From Candidatus Nitrospira nitrosa (lineage in GTDB: Bacteria > Nitrospirota > Nitrospiria > Nitrospirales > Nitrospiraceae): a DNA stretch of 64,000 nt. The stretch lies in contig NZ_CZQA01000009.1 of the NCBI RefSeq assembly GCF_001458735.1, positions 62,001-126,000 on the forward strand, given 5' to 3'. The translations under genes were made by a program, and so were the position numbers. Below the pieces are notes generated by a model, which searched no databases, was not told where the DNA came from, and was given only the letters and a program-made list of their open reading frames with translations. Below, piece by piece: positions 61,574-64,000 of this stretch; the stretch's first letter is position 1; every line of letters starts with the position of its first letter.

Positions 61574-63103
61574 TTAATGGGCAGTGCTCAACCCCAACAT
61601 CCGTGACAGCCGATTGGGTAAAAGATCCGAGAGCAGTCGCTTTGCTACGTCCATCGGTTTGGTCATTCTGAACATTCCCACCGTGATCAAGGCGTAGGCG
61701 GTGACACAGACTACAATAAGTGCCGCCATGCGCTGGATAGAGGAAAGGTCGGACAAATAAAATGTCCGAAGTGTAAATCCTACTCCTTCGGCGATCAGTG
61801 CTCCGATCAATGGAGGGACAATGGCAGGCATCAACTCCCGCAGGCCTATTTGAAGCGGCTGCCCGGCATAGACAATGGCCGGTACAAACAGAATATACGT
61901 ACAAATACCGTAGGAAAGCGCAACTCCCATCGCACCGAATGGAATCCCACATAAGACGGCTACGATTTGAACAAGACAACTGAGAAGTCCCCACCGCATC
62001 CAGCGATCCGGTCGGCCCGCTGCCACATGCAGCCAACCCAGCGTACGTTCAATGACTTGTGCGGGACCGCGAAGTGCAAAGAGGACGAGAAGTGTGCTGG
62101 CACCGACCCATTTATTGCCCAACAGCAACACGATCAGATCCTGACCGATTACGGCCAAAATGACGAATGCCAGTGTGGCGAAAAACGTCAAGGACGAGAG
62201 TGCCGTTGCCCAAGCTCGTCTCAGCTCCTCCACATTGTCTCTCAACCTGCTGAGAGTTGCGACGGCAACGGAATGCAGTGGAAGGGTCACGACAGTCAGA
62301 GCATTCTCATATACCGTCGCGGCGTTATGATACAAACCCAGTTCTCGTGCTCCGACTGTATAACCAAGACCGACGCGGTCCGCCGCTTTCGCCAAATAGT
62401 CCGTGGTTGTGAACCCGGTAATGTTGAGGCCGAACTTCACCGTCTCTTTGACTCCCTTTGAGAGCACCGGCCATCCAGGAAGCCACCGACAGGTGGACCA
62501 GATCAGGATGAGCATCACGCAAGCGGTGACGAGCGGCCGAAGAACGAGTGCCCAATAGCCACTGCCGGAGAGGCCCATTCCGATCGCTACGGCTGCCCCA
62601 AGAATGTTGGCTGCCACTTCGATCAACGCGACCTTTTGAAACATCAACTGTCTGCGAAGTAATGCCGCATGCTGACAAGAGAGCGCGGTGATAACAAACG
62701 TCAGGCCCCAGAACTGAGCAATTCTTATCAATCGTTCTTCGTGATAGAACTCGCCGATCAGCGGAGCTGCAGCTAGTACCACAGCGGTAAACAAGGCGCC
62801 TAGTCCCGTCGTCAACCAGAACAAGGTGCTCAATTCTTCCTGGGTAATCTGAGGTCTTTGTACCGCAGCATCCCTTGTTCCCAGGTCCATCAATACATTG
62901 GCGAATCCCGTCAGAGCGGATACCATCGCAACGAGTCCAAAATCTTCTGGTACGAGAAGACGAGCCAAACATATCGTGGTTCCTATCTGCACGGCCGTGT
63001 TCGTAGCCTGTGCCAGGATGGAAATTGCCCCACTGTGTAATGATTTCTTGGAAAACTCGCTCTTCTCCAGCTTCTCTTCCTGTAGGTGCGCCGACAAATC
63101 CAA
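61574..63103 (-). CDS. Wzx/WzxC-like oligosaccharide flippase
   Basis: This 509-residue protein of the MOP superfamily has about fourteen membrane helices. The start SGAISILAQATNTAVQIGTTICLARLLVPEDFGLVAM-type sequence and the block NWAGTRDAAVQRPQ-like DLGTRDAAVQRPQ are typical of polysaccharide transporters such as WzxC. It should flip undecaprenyl-linked repeat units across the inner membrane. The start is TTG at 63103 or 63097; a GAGG sits six bases before the latter. It is adjacent to a glycosyltransferase gene. Confidence 0.88.
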   Translation of the reverse strand: MDLSAHLQEEKLEKSEFSKKSLHSGAISILAQATNTAVQIGTTICLARLLVPEDFGLVAMVSALTGFANVLMDLGTRDAAVQRPQITQEELSTLFWLTTGLGALFTAVVLAAAPLIGEFYHEERLIRIAQFWGLTFVITALSCQHAALLRRQLMFQKVALIEVAANILGAAVAIGMGLSGSGYWALVLRPLVTACVMLILIWSTCRWLPGWPVLSKGVKETVKFGLNITGFTTTDYLAKAADRVGLGYTVGARELGLYHNAATVYENALTVVTLPLHSVAVATLSRLRDNVEELRRAWATALSSLTFFATLAFVILAVIGQDLIVLLLGNKWVGASTLLVLFALRGPAQVIERTLGWLHVAAGRPDRWMRWGLLSCLVQIVAVLCGIPFGAMGVALSYGICTYILFVPAIVYAGQPLQIGLRELMPAIVPPLIGALIAEGVGFTLRTFYLSDLSSIQRMAALIVVCVTAYALITVGMFRMTKPMDVAKRLLSDLLPNRLSRMLGLSTAH

Positions 63104-63204
63104 CCTCGCGGGGGAGATACTTTCTCCGCGTCATGAGTACCGTGACTGAACCGACAAAAGCGGGACTACACACCCGCCAACATCAAGATGTATCGTTGAA
63201 AGAC

Positions 63205-64000
63205 TTAGGTGTTGCTTCCGTTACAGTCGTGAGTGGAGTGACAGCTCAATGCTCCGGTCGACCTGGCTGTGGGTACCTGAGTTGGTTCCCGTTCGAGCCA
63301 GATCTCCCGCCACCATGAATAAATACTCCTTGGGCAGTACATTCTGCAGTCGCTATATCGCGATCCGCACCACACGTCTTCAAGAATGACGGCCGGAGTT
63401 TTCATGTTAATCAGCATTCCTGTTTTTTCATCAACAAATCGGGACAGTCGTGTTTTAACACGGTACATCCCATCGCAAAACGGAACCATATCCCTGTCCC
63501 ACATCAACCCTCGATTTCTGGCATCCGTATCCAATGTCGCCAGGATCTCCTTGTAGGACTTCACCCGAACCAGTTCACCTGGTTGGAGATTTAGGATCTT
63601 GGTTGGAGTGGGTTGACCGGCCTGAATGGTTCCGGATCTTCGAGGCCATGGGATGCCCCCCCACAACTTCTGCACAACGTCATAGAGCCAGCTAAGGAGT
63701 GGGCCAAGACCGATTCCGGCCTGCACAAGGCTTGCATACGTTGCAAAGAGTCCTCCTCGTAACATCTGCAGAAGATCAACATTTCCCGACCGATAGTCTT
63801 CTATATACTGTCTTGTGTCCCACCAGGGTAATGCCTCGCCGTAATATGGAACTTGGGTGGCTTGACACTGGTACCTGATTGCGGTGTCTGCATCCATCAA
63901 ATCTTTTCGGGTCCCCCTCCAGACATTCTCTTCGGTGCAGTCTCCATGCTCGCAATTTCCATGTGTTTTGCCGGCTATAGTGGAGTTTCGGGAAGTCGCC
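63205..64000 (-). CDS. Conserved hypothetical protein with C-terminal Cys/Trp motif, partial
   Basis: The reading frame continues past the right edge of the window, so about 265 codons are visible. An N-terminal segment with paired cysteines (GNCEHGDCTEENVW) leads to a region with one hydrophobic stretch (LFATYASLVQAGIGLGPLLSWL). The C-terminal domain has conserved-looking blocks: LQPGELVRVKSYKEILATL, RNRGLMWDRDMVPFCDGMYR, DEKTGMLINMKTPAVILEDV and a Cys/Trp cluster with CRMYCPRSIYSWWREIWLE. The cysteines resemble a metal-binding site. I believe similar proteins occur near other polysaccharide loci, but I cannot name a family. The role is unknown. Confidence 0.6.
   Translation of the reverse strand, partial: ATSRNSTIAGKTHGNCEHGDCTEENVWRGTRKDLMDADTAIRYQCQATQVPYYGEALPWWDTRQYIEDYRSGNVDLLQMLRGGLFATYASLVQAGIGLGPLLSWLYDVVQKLWGGIPWPRRSGTIQAGQPTPTKILNLQPGELVRVKSYKEILATLDTDARNRGLMWDRDMVPFCDGMYRVKTRLSRFVDEKTGMLINMKTPAVILEDVWCGSRYSDCRMYCPRSIYSWWREIWLEREPTQVPTARSTGALSCHSTHDCNGSNT

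Noticed and set aside
62325-63173. Long open frame on the minus strand overlapping the flippase gene in another frame.
   Set aside because: The flippase frame has clear membrane-protein features; the alternative is Arg/Gly-rich shadow sequence.
1-64000. tRNA, rRNA, CRISPR arrays, riboswitches and intact insertion sequences.
   Set aside because: None was recognised on either strand by reading; a covariance-model search would be needed to exclude small RNAs.

Overview
The window looks like a chromosomal piece of a Gram-negative bacterium of the Nitrospirota, most likely Nitrospira-like. That assignment is an inference from gene content and style: outer-membrane lipoproteins, a PEP-CTERM/exosortase pair, PilT and PilU, a membrane-anchored c-type cytochrome and Gfo/Idh-linked capsule genes. 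No rRNA, tRNA, CRISPR array or intact insertion sequence was seen.

Region 1 (1-15000) is ordinary chromosomal background on both strands: a class V aminotransferase cut by the left edge, an MltD-like lytic transglycosylase, a TPR membrane protein, BioF, PilT and PilU, a c-type cytochrome, a YidB-like protein, an envelope gene set (beta-barrel protein, Slp lipoprotein, exported intradiol dioxygenase), two secreted proteins, a MinD/ParA-like ATPase and pyruvate kinase.

Region 2 (15300-22400) is the exosortase neighbourhood. It holds two paralogous BACON plus fibronectin-III secreted proteins, an FN3 lipoprotein, a small PEP-CTERM protein, a FemAB-like protein, an exosortase and a multi-pass acyltransferase. 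Two good sigma-54 (-24/-12) promoter matches precede the first BACON-FN3 gene and the FN3 lipoprotein gene. A 106-bp MITE-like inverted-repeat element lies between the PEP-CTERM gene and the FemAB gene.

Region 3 (22467-36037) is the most interesting part: one tightly packed minus-strand run of 15 genes with many 4-bp overlaps. Read 5' to 3' it encodes a carbamoyltransferase with its SxtJ-like and DUF5989/SxtK-like partners, a DUF218 protein, a FabH-like ketosynthase, a FabG-like reductase, an acyl carrier protein, a FabZ-like dehydratase, a FabL-type enoyl reductase, a left-handed beta-helix acyltransferase, an aldo/keto reductase, a glutamine-dependent asparagine-synthase-like amidotransferase, a second acyl carrier protein, an NAD-synthetase-like enzyme and an AMP-forming acyl ligase. 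It contains a dedicated fatty-acyl chain cycle plus amidation and carbamoylation enzymes and no glycosyltransferase, so it probably makes or modifies an acyl-derived small molecule or lipid rather than a polysaccharide. The product is not known to me.

Region 4 (36042-64000) is a large exopolysaccharide or capsule locus, almost all on the minus strand: an initiating sugar-phosphate transferase, a Gfo/Idh dehydrogenase, several polysaccharide deacetylases of different types, Wzy-like polymerase, Wzx-like flippase, three glycosyltransferases, an FkbH-like protein, an SGNH hydrolase, two GNAT/FemAB-type transferases, an asparagine-synthase-like protein without its nucleophilic cysteine, a truncated nucleotide-sugar dehydrogenase and several proteins of unknown function. 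One plus-strand beta-helix protein interrupts it. A decayed copy of the 3' end of the sugar transferase gene lies directly upstream of the carbamoyltransferase, marking an old recombination joint between Regions 3 and 4.
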